A DNA stretch of 64,000 nucleotides from assembly GCA_049890195.1 (NCBI GenBank), contig JBMHBY010000003.1, forward strand, positions 248,001-312,000. The letters run 5' to 3'. Position numbers and translations under genes: made by a program. Source of the DNA: JAYQKL01 sp049890195 (lineage in GTDB: Bacteria > Pseudomonadota > Alphaproteobacteria > RS24). Positions 1-7,393 of the stretch are shown one piece after another. Under the pieces are notes generated by a model. It did not search any database and was not told the DNA's origin. It saw only the letters and a program-made list of their open reading frames with translations. Numbering within the stretch: position 1 is the stretch's first letter; each line of letters starts with the position of its first letter.

Positions 1-785
1 TGGTCAAGACCGACAGCATCCACACCCGTATGCGCTGCAAACTCCTTCACCCGCTCACCGATTGCCCTCGGGAACCCGATTATCGGGACCGTGACCCCCT
101 GGGCGCGCAAAGTCTCAACAATTTTGCGGTTGGGTTCGAAACACCAAGTCTCCAATGCGGCCCCATGCAAACTCGAGGCCCAGCTGTCAAAAAGCTGGAG
201 GCATTGAGCACCATGATCGACCTGCTTTTTCAAATAGGCAACAGTGGTCTCCACAAGCAAATCCATGAGGCCGGCAAAAGCGGGGGTGTCCGCTTTCATC
301 AAGGCGTGGGCCGGTTCCTGTGCAGGTGTGCCTTTGCCGGCGATCATATAGGTCGCCACCGTCCAGGGGGAACCGGCAAACCCGATCAGCGCAACCTCCT
401 CCGGCAGTGTTTTCTTCAGCAGGGTGACGGTTTCATAGACCGGAGCCAGATGGTTATGAATACCATCGGGGTTTAAACTGTCGCAATTAAGGACAGGATT
501 CAGTCTTGGCCCCTCCCCTTCCTCAAACCACAATTCTTGTCCAAGGGCCTGCGGGAGCAAAAGAATATCGGCAAATAGGATGGCAGCATCAAATCGGAAA
601 CGCCTGAGAGGTTGCAGGGTCACTTCGCCGGCTAAAGCCGGTGTGTAGCATAAATCCAGAAAGCTGCCGGCTTGTTTGCGTGTTGCACGATATTCGGGCA
701 AATATCGACCTGCCTGCCTCATAAACCAGACGGGAGGCCTTAAATCAGGCGAAGCTTGGGAGAAAACGGATAAAAATCGGTTCAT
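1..785 (-). CDS. hemE: Uroporphyrinogen decarboxylase, partial (C-terminus off the left edge)
   Basis: Decarboxylates the four acetate side chains of uroporphyrinogen III to give coproporphyrinogen III in haem biosynthesis; cytoplasmic. Reading leftward from the ATG at 785 the protein begins MNRFLSVF and shows the family signatures PVWFMRQAGRYLPEYR near residue 20 and the FRFDAAILFADIL segment near residue 80. The visible end reads GVDAVGLD, a stretch conserved in the C-terminal third. About 261 codons are present of a family length near 340, so roughly a quarter lies outside the window. It diverges from the neighbour across the origin region, the arrangement known from Caulobacter and Rickettsia. 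The identification is secure; only the 3' end is missing. Confidence 0.95.
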   Translation of the reverse strand, partial: MNRFLSVFSQASPDLRPPVWFMRQAGRYLPEYRATRKQAGSFLDLCYTPALAGEVTLQPLRRFRFDAAILFADILLLPQALGQELWFEEGEGPRLNPVLNCDSLNPDGIHNHLAPVYETVTLLKKTLPEEVALIGFAGSPWTVATYMIAGKGTPAQEPAHALMKADTPAFAGLMDLLVETTVAYLKKQVDHGAQCLQLFDSWASSLHGAALETWCFEPNRKIVETLRAQGVTVPIIGFPRAIGERVKEFAAHTGVDAVGLD

Positions 786-949
786 GGATCGTAACGTGAT
801 GAAAGCCTCGGATTTGCCTCAACCCTTTTCTTTATAAATATATAATAGGAAGTGGTTGTTGTAGGGTAAGCCCTTATCTGTGGATTAAATCATTTGCGAC
901 GGTTTTTCCACATGAAATCACACAGCGCCCCAGGGCAGATAAATCAAGG

Positions 950-958
950 TTATACACA
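950..958 (+). promoter_or_regulatory. DnaA box
   Basis: TTATACACA, which fits TTATNCACA without mismatch. It lies in the middle of the hemE/PPDK-regulator gap, with a one-mismatch box (TTTTCCACA) at 904-912. Confidence 0.7.
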
Positions 959-1070
959 AAACACGCACATAGATAATCGGGCAGAATGAAATCAGCGGCT
1001 TAGCAATGTTGATTCAGTCCTATGTGTTTTTGAATAACAAGGATAACGGGGATAAGTGGTGTCGTATAGG

Positions 1071-1088
1071 TTATCAACAGTTTCCACA
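1071..1088 (+). promoter_or_regulatory. Tandem weak DnaA boxes
   Basis: Two abutting nine-mers, TTATCAACA (one mismatch) and GTTTCCACA (two mismatches), in the same orientation. Closely spaced weak boxes next to strong ones are typical of DnaA oligomerisation sites in bacterial origins. Confidence 0.5.
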
Positions 1089-1181
1089 AGCGGTTGTCGC
1101 GATTTATTAAACCCATTAAAACTGTGTTCGCACAAATATGAAAAGGTGTATGGAATCGGGCAATCGGTTAAACTGGATGGG

Positions 1182-1190
1182 TTATCCACA
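1182..1190 (+). promoter_or_regulatory. DnaA box, perfect match
   Basis: TTATCCACA, identical to the strong DnaA-box consensus. It lies about 45 bases before the start of the PPDK-regulator gene, with a one-mismatch box (TTTTCCACA) 10 bases downstream at 1200-1208. Confidence 0.8.
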
Positions 1191-1235
1191 TGATTAACCT
1201 TTTCCACAGGCGTGGCAGGCAGCGGGGAGACGGGC

Positions 1236-2096
1236 GTGAGTGAAGAAAATGACGGGCAGGTGAAAGAGTTTCATCTCTATCTGGTCTCCGACAGCACGGG
1301 GGAAACCATCAACTCGGTGGCCAAAGCCGTCTGCGCCTGTTTCGTCGGCGCCAAGGCTGTTGAGCACTCTTATGGTCTGGTGCGCGGAGAAAAACAGTTG
1401 GACCGCGTATTAAAAACCCTCAAGGCGGCACCCGGGCCGGTCCTGTTTTCGATGGTGGACGGAGACCTACAAAAAACGCTGGAGCGCGAATGCGCCAAGC
1501 TCAATGTGCCGTGCCTGAATGTGTTGGATCCTTTCGTCAACATCATCGGCAGCCATCTGGATGTTGAGATTCGCGGCAAGCCCGGTCTGCAGCACAAGCT
1601 CACGGCTGAATATTTTGAGCGCATTGCGGCCTTGAACTATACAGTGGCGCATGATGACGGCCAAAGCCAGGGTGATTTGAATGAGGCGGATGTCGTGCTG
1701 GTGGGTGTCAGCCGGACGTCCAAAACCCCGACCTGCATGTATCTGGCGCACCGGGGTGTGCGGGCCGCCAATGTCCCCTATGTGCCGAACATCGACCTGC
1801 CGCCGGAGTTGTATACGATCACCGACCCGCTGGTCATCGGTCTGGCGCTCAGCCCCGACCGGTTGATCCAAATCCGCAAAAACAGACTTCTGTCGTTAAA
1901 TGAAAACGCCGAGACAGATTACATCAATCCGGAGCAGGTCAAGGACGAGCTGCAGGAGGCGCGGCGGTTTTTCAAAAAAATGGGCTGGCCGGTCATTGAT
2001 GTGACGCGCCGGTCGATCGAGGAGACCTCGACCACCATTTTGAATTTGCTGCAAAACCGCAAGGAGGAGCGTTTGGGTGAGGAGGCCGCGCCATGA
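1236..2096 (+). CDS. Pyruvate,phosphate dikinase / PEP synthase regulatory protein (DUF299 family)
   Basis: Bifunctional serine/threonine kinase and pyrophosphorylase family that switches PPDK or PEP synthase off and on by ADP-dependent phosphorylation and Pi-dependent dephosphorylation. The N-terminal FHLYLVSDSTGET motif and the P-loop-like VGVSRTSKTPTCMYLA near residue 160 are family hallmarks; 286 residues is normal. I chose the GTG at 1236 because GGGGAGA at 1224-1230 is well spaced before it. An in-frame GTG at 1212 would overlap the last DnaA box. It is the first gene right of the origin and overlaps maf by ATGA. Whether the target is PPDK or PEP synthase cannot be told from the window. 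Confidence 0.9.
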   Translation: MSEENDGQVKEFHLYLVSDSTGETINSVAKAVCACFVGAKAVEHSYGLVRGEKQLDRVLKTLKAAPGPVLFSMVDGDLQKTLERECAKLNVPCLNVLDPFVNIIGSHLDVEIRGKPGLQHKLTAEYFERIAALNYTVAHDDGQSQGDLNEADVVLVGVSRTSKTPTCMYLAHRGVRAANVPYVPNIDLPPELYTITDPLVIGLALSPDRLIQIRKNRLLSLNENAETDYINPEQVKDELQEARRFFKKMGWPVIDVTRRSIEETSTTILNLLQNRKEERLGEEAAP

Positions 2097-2692
2097 GCCT
2101 GCAGGCTGAGACTGTACCCTTGGTGCTGGCGTCCAAAAGCGCAATCCGGGCCAAGGTTCTGCGCGATGCCGGCCTGCAGGCGCAGATCATACCGTCCGAG
2201 CTTGATGAGGGCATTCTCAAGGCCCGGATTTCCGGGCCGGGGAAACTGGCGCAAGCCTTGGCCGAGGAGAAGGCCCGAACGGTCAGTGCTGAGCACCCGG
2301 GGGCGCTGGTCATCGGCGCTGATCAGGTCATGGCCTGTGAGGGGCGTCAGTTCGACAAGCCGGCGAACATGGAGGAGGCCCGGGAAAACCTGAAATTCCT
2401 TGCCGGCAAGCAGCACGTCCTTTACAGCGGCATCGCGCTGGTGCGGGGCGGAGAGCGCCTGTGGGCGGAAACCGTGAGCGCCAAATTGCGGGTCAGGCCA
2501 ATGACGGATGCCTATCTGGACGCCTATCTGGAGGCGGCGGGAGCGGCCATTTTGTCAAGTGTAGGCTGCTATCGGCTTGAGGATGTCGGCATCCAGCTGT
2601 TTGAAGAGATTGAGGGGGACCACCTGACCATTTACGGTCTGCCCCTGCTCCAGCTCCTGCCGCAATTGCGCAAATACGGAGCGGTGCTGTGA
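2093..2692 (+). CDS. maf: Maf-family nucleoside triphosphate pyrophosphatase
   Basis: Cytoplasmic house-cleaning enzyme that hydrolyses non-canonical or modified nucleoside triphosphates to monophosphates. The N-terminal LVLASKSAIRAKVLRDAGL matches the Maf SxxRxxxL motif. SELDEG near residue 38 and VIGADQVMAC near residue 74 carry the acidic and GADQ signatures. At 199 residues it is full length. The start ATG overlaps the preceding stop (ATGA) and its stop overlaps the GTG start of aroE, so the origin-proximal genes are translationally coupled. The substrate subclass (dTTP/UTP versus m7GTP) cannot be assigned confidently. Confidence 0.92.
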   Translation: MSLQAETVPLVLASKSAIRAKVLRDAGLQAQIIPSELDEGILKARISGPGKLAQALAEEKARTVSAEHPGALVIGADQVMACEGRQFDKPANMEEARENLKFLAGKQHVLYSGIALVRGGERLWAETVSAKLRVRPMTDAYLDAYLEAAGAAILSSVGCYRLEDVGIQLFEEIEGDHLTIYGLPLLQLLPQLRKYGAVL

Positions 2693-3540
2693 GCGGGCCT
2701 TTGAGGGCCGGCATATTGGGTGATCCGGTTGCCCATTCACGGTCCCCGTTGATTCATGGCCACTGGTTGAGCCGGCACCAGATTGATGGAACGTATGAAA
2801 GGCTGCATGTTCCGGCGGACGGATTTGCCGATTATGTCCGCCAGCTTGTTGATGCGGGCTATGTCGGCGCCAATGTCACGGTTCCACACAAGCAGGCGGC
2901 ACATGACCTGGCGGACAGTCTCGACCCGCTGGCTGAGCGGCTGGGCGCCGTCAACACGCTGGTGTTTCGCGAGGGCCTCATTCATGGCGCCAACACAGAT
3001 GGGGCCGGGTTTGTCGCCAGCCTGGAGCAGCAGGCCCCGGGCTGGTCCGCCGACAGGCCCGTATTGATGCTCGGGGCGGGGGGTGCGGCCCGGGCCATTC
3101 TCGGCGCTCTTGCCGATTGCGGCGTGCGGGAGATCCGCATCGCCAACCGCACACCGGGCAAGGTGGATGCCTTGACGCCTGTGGCCGCGGGTACACCTGC
3201 AGTGCTGGCCGAGGTGGCGTGGGCTGACCGCGAGGGGGCGTGCGCCGATGTCGGCCTGCTGGTGAACACCACCAGCCTTGGCATGCAGGGCGCCCCCGGG
3301 CTGGATATGAGCCTCACCGGCCTGGATGGGGCGTGTGTGGTTGCCGATATTGTCTATGCGCCGCTGGAAACCCCTTTGCTGGCGGCGGCGCGGGACAGGG
3401 GGCTGCCGGTGGTTGATGGGCTTGGCATGTTGCTGCACCAGGCGGTTCCGGGGTTTGAGGCTTGGTTCGGGGTGCGCCCGCAAGTGACCCAGGGGCTGCG
3501 TGATGTTGTGGTCAGGGATTTAACCGGGGGGGTGGGGTGA
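2689..3540 (+). CDS. aroE: Shikimate dehydrogenase (NADP+)
   Basis: Reduces 3-dehydroshikimate to shikimate with NADPH in the chorismate pathway. The N-terminal GDPVAHSRSPLIH binds shikimate. NVTVPHK near residues 62-68 supplies the catalytic lysine, and NTDGAGF near residue 103 the catalytic aspartate. LGAGGAARAI near residue 128 is the dinucleotide-binding loop, followed by the NRT motif that recognises the NADPH phosphate. Full length at 283 residues. The GTG start overlaps the maf stop (GTGA), and the gene runs directly into coaE. Confidence 0.96.
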   Translation: MSGPLRAGILGDPVAHSRSPLIHGHWLSRHQIDGTYERLHVPADGFADYVRQLVDAGYVGANVTVPHKQAAHDLADSLDPLAERLGAVNTLVFREGLIHGANTDGAGFVASLEQQAPGWSADRPVLMLGAGGAARAILGALADCGVREIRIANRTPGKVDALTPVAAGTPAVLAEVAWADREGACADVGLLVNTTSLGMQGAPGLDMSLTGLDGACVVADIVYAPLETPLLAAARDRGLPVVDGLGMLLHQAVPGFEAWFGVRPQVTQGLRDVVVRDLTGGVG

Positions 3541-4142
3541 TGCTTCTGATCGGCTTGACCGGATCCATCGGTATGGGGAAATCCACCACAGCTGAGCTGT
3601 TCGCCGGTGAGGGGGTCGCCTATTATGATGCGGATGCGGCGGTTCACCGGCTATATGAAAAAGACCAGCCCGGCGCCAAGGCCATTGCTGAGGTGTTTCC
3701 GCAGGCCGTCAAGGGTGGCGCGGTCGACCGGCCGGCCTTGGCGAAAATTGTCTTGAATGATCCGGAGGCGTTGAAAACGTTGGAAGGCTTGATCCACCCG
3801 CTTTTGGTGGGGGAGCGAAAGGCGTTTTTGGAGCACAACGCCGAAGCAGGGGCTTTTGCTGTTGTTTTGGACATTCCACTGTTGTTTGAAAAGGGCAGTC
3901 GGGACGATTTTGACTATGTGGTGACGGTGTCAGCGCCGGCTGATGTGCAGCGCCGGCGGGTCCTTGCGCGGCCCGGCATGACGGAAGAGAAGTTTGAGGC
4001 GATTTTGGCCCAACAAATGCCGGATGCACAAAAGCGCGCCCTGTCTGATTTTGTTGTGGATACCTCGATTTCGGTCTCGGATGCGCATCGCCAAATCAAG
4101 GAAATCATCGCTACAATACGCAAAACCCACAATGAGGCCTGA
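3540..4142 (+). CDS. coaE: Dephospho-CoA kinase
   Basis: Phosphorylates the 3' hydroxyl of dephospho-CoA, the last step of coenzyme A synthesis. A P-loop GLTGSIGMGKST starts near residue 5; AYYDADAAVHRLY follows as the family acceptor motif, and DIPLLFEKG lies near residue 111. About 200 residues, as usual. The ATG at 3540 shares bases with the aroE stop (TGATG), and an adjacent in-frame GTG at 3537 is an alternative start. A second CoA-pathway gene, coaA, lies at 10574, so the first and last committed steps of CoA synthesis are both in this window. Confidence 0.95.
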   Translation: MLLIGLTGSIGMGKSTTAELFAGEGVAYYDADAAVHRLYEKDQPGAKAIAEVFPQAVKGGAVDRPALAKIVLNDPEALKTLEGLIHPLLVGERKAFLEHNAEAGAFAVVLDIPLLFEKGSRDDFDYVVTVSAPADVQRRRVLARPGMTEEKFEAILAQQMPDAQKRALSDFVVDTSISVSDAHRQIKEIIATIRKTHNEA

Positions 4143-4176
4143 GACGGCGGCCATGCGGGGACAGTGAGGCAGTTAT

Positions 4177-4902
4177 ATGCGCGAAATTGCGATGGATACC
4201 GAAACCACCGGGTTGGATCCTGCGACCGGCGACCGGGTGGTCGAAATCGGCGGGGTCGAACTGGTGAACCACACACCGACCGGCCGCCATTTCCAGGTTT
4301 ATCTGAATCCCCAGCGGGCGATGTCGGAAGGGGCGCTCAAGATCACCAACATCACGGATGAGTTTCTCAAGGATAAGCCCCTGTTTGAGGATGAGGCGCA
4401 CTCTTTCTTGGAATTCATCGGCGATGCGCGGCTGATTTTTCATAATGCGCCGTTCGACATGAAATTTCTAAACTTTGAGCTTGAGCGGGCCGGCCACGCG
4501 CCGCTGTCTTTTGACCGCGTGACGGACACACTGGTCATGGCGCGGGAGAAATTCCCCGGCATGCGCAACTCTCTGGATGCTTTGTGCCAACGCTTTGGCG
4601 TTGACAATACGGGGCGCGAATATCATGGCGCCCTTCTTGACAGCCTGTTGCTGGCGGATGTCTATCTGGAGTTGATCGGCGGACGCCAGCCCGGTCTCGT
4701 GTTTCAGGCCGAAGACGCCCCGGCACAGGACAGGCAAGGGCGCCTGCCACAGGCTGATGAGGCCGGCCCGCGCCGGCAAAGGCCGAGCCCTTTGCCGCCC
4801 CGCTTGAATGCGGATGCGCATCTGGCCCATATGGCGTTTCTGGACAAATTGCCGGCCCCGGCCAAATGGTTGGCGCCGGCGGAGGAGGATGACGCGCCTT
4901 AA
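4177..4902 (+). CDS. dnaQ: DNA polymerase III epsilon subunit (3'-5' proofreading exonuclease)
   Basis: Proofreading exonuclease of the replicative polymerase. The DEDDh active site is visible: D7 and E9 in MDTETTG, D94 in HNAPFD, H150 and D155 in HGALLD. QPGLVF at residues 171-176 fits the beta-clamp-binding consensus QxLxLF. The last 65 residues are a Pro/Ala/Arg-rich linker and tail, expected to contact the polymerase PHP domain. Full length at 241 residues. Its TAA stop lies within a TTAA palindrome shared with the convergent secB stop. Confidence 0.95.
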   Translation: MREIAMDTETTGLDPATGDRVVEIGGVELVNHTPTGRHFQVYLNPQRAMSEGALKITNITDEFLKDKPLFEDEAHSFLEFIGDARLIFHNAPFDMKFLNFELERAGHAPLSFDRVTDTLVMAREKFPGMRNSLDALCQRFGVDNTGREYHGALLDSLLLADVYLELIGGRQPGLVFQAEDAPAQDRQGRLPQADEAGPRRQRPSPLPPRLNADAHLAHMAFLDKLPAPAKWLAPAEEDDAP

Positions 4903-5411
4903 GCGTCGGCCGGCTTGTCCTCTGACTCGGCTGCCGCCTGCTGGGCGGCGGCTTCATTTTGCTGATACAGCGCCACAAAGTTGATCGGGTCCAGCAGCAG
5001 CGGCGGGAAGCCGCCATCGCGTGTCACATCTGCCAGGATGCGGCGGGCAAATGGGAAAATCTGCCGCGGCGCCTCAATCAACAGCACCGGTCTCAAATCT
5101 TGCTCGGGGACATTCTGGATGCGGAAGACTGCGCCGTAAACCAGTTCGACAATGAAGGAGGTCGTGTCACCGGATTTTGTCTCAACCTTGAAGTGTAGGG
5201 AGACCTCATAATCCTCATCTTTCAAATGGCGGCCATTGACGTTGATGCGGATATCGACGTCCGGCCCGCCGTCCTGCGCCGGCGCTGCATTCGGCGCCTG
5301 CGGGTTTTCGAAGGACAGGTCTTTGATGTACTGCGCCAGAATGTTCAGGCTGGGGGCGCCTGCACTGTCTGCGGCTTCACTGGTTTGGACTTCGCCGTTT
5401 TCTTCACTCAT
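4899..5411 (-). CDS. secB: Protein-export chaperone SecB
   Basis: Tetrameric cytosolic chaperone that holds preproteins unfolded and delivers them to SecA. The LNILAQYIKDLSFENPQAP stretch near residue 25 is the family signature, and the acidic N-terminus and Ala/Glu-rich tail are typical. I placed the start at the ATG at 5411, which has GGGAGA just upstream; an upstream in-frame start would add 11 unconserved residues. 170 residues. It follows fxsA on the same strand after about 73 bases. The secB-dnaQ neighbourhood next to the origin is common in alphaproteobacteria. Confidence 0.95.
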   Translation of the reverse strand: MSEENGEVQTSEAADSAGAPSLNILAQYIKDLSFENPQAPNAAPAQDGGPDVDIRINVNGRHLKDEDYEVSLHFKVETKSGDTTSFIVELVYGAVFRIQNVPEQDLRPVLLIEAPRQIFPFARRILADVTRDGGFPPLLLDPINFVALYQQNEAAAQQAAAESEDKPADA

Positions 5412-5484
5412 TTGTGTCTCCCTTTGTTTGTCCCCGCCTAGCATGAAACGGCGTCGGACTCAATCGCCGAACTGGATTCGGGGT

Positions 5485-6021
5485 TTACTCTTTGTCATTG
5501 CGCCCGGGGGCTGCATCCGGATTATGGACCTCATAGTCGGTGTCAATGATAATGTCGCCCTCGCCGCCCTGAGTAAACGGCCCGGCATCCGGACCCGGCC
5601 GCCCTGCCGGGTGCGGCATGCTGAAGCCGCTGAATCGGGTGACGGCCTCAATCGGGATCAACGACCCCAACACCATCTCGGCGATGAAACGGCGCACCCC
5701 GGGCACCAGCAGGATAAAGCCGACACTATCGGTGAAAAACCCTGGCGTGATCAACAGCGCGCCGGACAACAGCAACATGGCGCCATGGCCCAAAGCGGCA
5801 ACCGGCGGCCGGCCCTGCGCCAGGTCCTGCCGGGCGTCCAGCATCAACCTGATCCCCTGAAGGCGCGCCAGCCCCACGCCGATGACAGCGGTTGTCAAAA
5901 TCAGCAGAATTGTCAGGCCGCCGCCAATGGCACCCCCGACCTCGATGAACAGATAAATCTCAATCACCGGGACGAGGATGAAAATCAGGAACAGAACTAA
6001 AGACATTTTTAGGTTTTTCAT
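5485..6021 (-). CDS. fxsA: FxsA family membrane protein
   Basis: Small inner-membrane protein related to E. coli FxsA (suppressor of F-exclusion of phage T7). The N-terminal half contains hydrophobic segments at about residues 6-25 and 28-46, including PVIEIYLFIEVG and the GVGLARLQG loop. A third long hydrophobic stretch at about 76-106 reads LLLSGALLITPGFFTD. The C-terminus is Gly/Asp-rich. 178 residues. The ATG at 6021 has no strong Shine-Dalgarno; a second ATG at 6006 is possible. The cellular role in alphaproteobacteria is not established. Confidence 0.88.
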   Translation of the reverse strand: MKNLKMSLVLFLIFILVPVIEIYLFIEVGGAIGGGLTILLILTTAVIGVGLARLQGIRLMLDARQDLAQGRPPVAALGHGAMLLLSGALLITPGFFTDSVGFILLVPGVRRFIAEMVLGSLIPIEAVTRFSGFSMPHPAGRPGPDAGPFTQGGEGDIIIDTDYEVHNPDAAPGRNDKE

Positions 6022-6089
6022 TAAAATGTGACAGGAGATGGTCGGCGGCGCTGGTCAAAGCCTGTCAAGTAATTTAAGTTTCAGTTTAA

Positions 6090-6761
6090 ATGTGGGGATG
6101 GCCCACAACAATGTCAATGGAGGCGGTCATAAATACGCTCAACCTGATTTTGCTGATTGTCGTCATTTTCGTGTTCTGGCGGCTGAAAAGTGTACTGGGG
6201 ACGCATGACGAGTTCACCAAAGGCGGGCGACCGCCGCCGGAGACGCCGCGGACGCCGCTCGATGCGCCGGCACAACCCGATTTGCGTGTTGTCAGCAACC
6301 GTGAGGAGGGCGCGCAGGATGCGTCTCTGGCCGCCATTGTCAAAATTGACCGCAGCTTTGACCTGCCGGCGTTTCTTGACGGTGCGGGCAAGGCCTATGA
6401 AATCATCCTTATGGCCTATGCCGGGCATGAGCGTGACCGGTTGCAGGAGCTGGTCAGTGCGGAGGTCTATGAGGGTTTCGCAGCGGCGATCGGGGACCGG
6501 GAGGACAAGGGACACAAATTGGAGACCCAGATTGTCGGCGCCAGCCCGCCGGAAGTGCATGAGGTGGAACTGGAGGGTACGGTTGCCCGTATCACCGTCA
6601 TCATCAACGCCGAGCTTTGCTCTGTGGTGCGCAATATTGACGGCACCGTGGTGGAGGGCAGTCCGGAACAGATTATGCAGACGACGGATTACTGGACTTT
6701 TGAGCGTCAGCTGAAAAGCCGTTCGCCGATATGGATGCTGGTGGCGACGGAAAGCCGTTGA
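6090..6761 (+). CDS. Tim44/TimA-type domain protein with N-terminal membrane anchor
   Basis: One membrane segment near residues 14-30 (NLILLIVVIFVFW) is followed by a Pro-rich linker and a C-terminal Tim44-like domain (about 85-220) with the family-like AYEIILMAYA and TDYWTFERQL motifs. Bacterial Tim44-like proteins are bound to the inner membrane, and a role linked to preprotein or membrane-protein handling has been proposed. It sits between fxsA/secB and the Smr gene, its usual alphaproteobacterial position. The ATG at 6111 (MSMEAVINTL) is an alternative start that brings the membrane segment closer to the N-terminus, and may be correct. Confidence 0.82.
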   Translation: MWGWPTTMSMEAVINTLNLILLIVVIFVFWRLKSVLGTHDEFTKGGRPPPETPRTPLDAPAQPDLRVVSNREEGAQDASLAAIVKIDRSFDLPAFLDGAGKAYEIILMAYAGHERDRLQELVSAEVYEGFAAAIGDREDKGHKLETQIVGASPPEVHEVELEGTVARITVIINAELCSVVRNIDGTVVEGSPEQIMQTTDYWTFERQLKSRSPIWMLVATESR

Positions 6762-6777
6762 GCGGCCCGGGGAACGG

Positions 6778-7323
6778 ATGATGAAAAAAACGCAACCAGA
6801 CGACGTGTCGCTTTGGGAGCGGGTCAAGCAAACGGTTAAGCCGCTGGAGCCGCGGCAGAAAAACCGGGCGACCCGTTTGGCGCCGAAGGCCGCCGCCAGA
6901 CATCACACCCCCCGGGGTGATGGCCTGCGCCGGCGGGACGCGCCCGCACACACAGCCCGCCAAACACCAACACAGCAGCAGAAAAAAACATCGCCCGCGC
7001 CCACCAAGCTTGACCGCAAACAGGTACGCCGCATCAACCGTGGCAAAGACGCGATAGAGGCAAGGCTTGATTTGCACGGCCATCATGCTGCATCCGCCCA
7101 TGAGGTCTTGCGCGGCTTTATCCGCGACTCCAGCGCGCGCGGGTTGAAATGGGTTCTGGTCGTCACCGGCAAAGGGGTGCGCGGGGAGGGCGTCTTGCGG
7201 CGCGAGGTGCCGCTTTGGCTGCGCAGCCCCGAACTGGCCCCCCTGGTGGTCGGCTTTGAGGAGGCAGCGCCACACAAGGGCGGCGGTGGGGCGCTGTATG
7301 TGCGCCTGCGCAAAACCCCCTGA
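6778..7323 (+). CDS. Smr/MutS2-domain protein
   Basis: The C-terminal Smr domain (about residues 90-181) has the LDLHGHHA motif and the VVTGKGVRG loop that form the candidate nuclease site of this family. The N-terminal 80 residues are basic, Gln/Lys-rich and probably disordered. Stand-alone Smr proteins are DNA or RNA nicking enzymes in some systems, but the substrate here is unknown. Two tandem ATGs start the frame after a GGGGAA Shine-Dalgarno. It lies 16 bases after the Tim44-domain gene and is probably co-transcribed with it. Confidence 0.87.
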   Translation: MMKKTQPDDVSLWERVKQTVKPLEPRQKNRATRLAPKAAARHHTPRGDGLRRRDAPAHTARQTPTQQQKKTSPAPTKLDRKQVRRINRGKDAIEARLDLHGHHAASAHEVLRGFIRDSSARGLKWVLVVTGKGVRGEGVLRREVPLWLRSPELAPLVVGFEEAAPHKGGGGALYVRLRKTP

Positions 7324-7365
7324 CAGCCAAACAGTTGTGGAAACTTTGCGAAGCACTTGTTAAAA

Positions 7366-7379
7366 GACAAATAGTTGTC
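7366..7379. repeat. Inverted repeat upstream of hisB
   Basis: GACAA-ATAG-TTGTC is a perfect 5-base inverted repeat, preceded at 7358-7361 by a further TTGT. It lies 15 bases before the hisB start. It could be an operator or be incidental; no regulator can be named. Confidence 0.3.
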
Positions 7380-7393
7380 ACATTCTCAGGCTT

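Larger units (their letters stand above)
786..1235. other. Probable chromosomal replication origin (oriC)
   Basis: A 450-base gap without a convincing gene, much more AT-rich than its surroundings. DnaA-box matches to TTATNCACA are seen: perfect at 950-958 (TTATACACA) and 1182-1190 (TTATCCACA). One-mismatch copies lie at 879-887 (minus strand), 904-912, 1071-1079 and 1200-1208, and a two-mismatch copy at 1080-1088 abuts the one before it. An almost pure A/T stretch at 826-847 could be the unwinding element. Two GANTC sites (1011-1015, 1153-1157) fit CcrM methylation. The flanking genes, hemE leftward and the PPDK-regulator gene rightward, are the same pair that flanks Caulobacter Cori. Origin function is inferred from boxes plus synteny. 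Confidence 0.85.

Noticed and set aside
992..1207. A 71-codon open frame on the minus strand inside the hemE/PPDK-regulator gap
   Set aside because: It lies across the DnaA-box cluster, has no recognisable protein pattern and no Shine-Dalgarno; the gap is better explained as oriC.
5236..6000. A 254-codon plus-strand frame across secB and fxsA
   Set aside because: Both minus-strand genes have clear family motifs and Met starts; the plus frame has no recognisable pattern.
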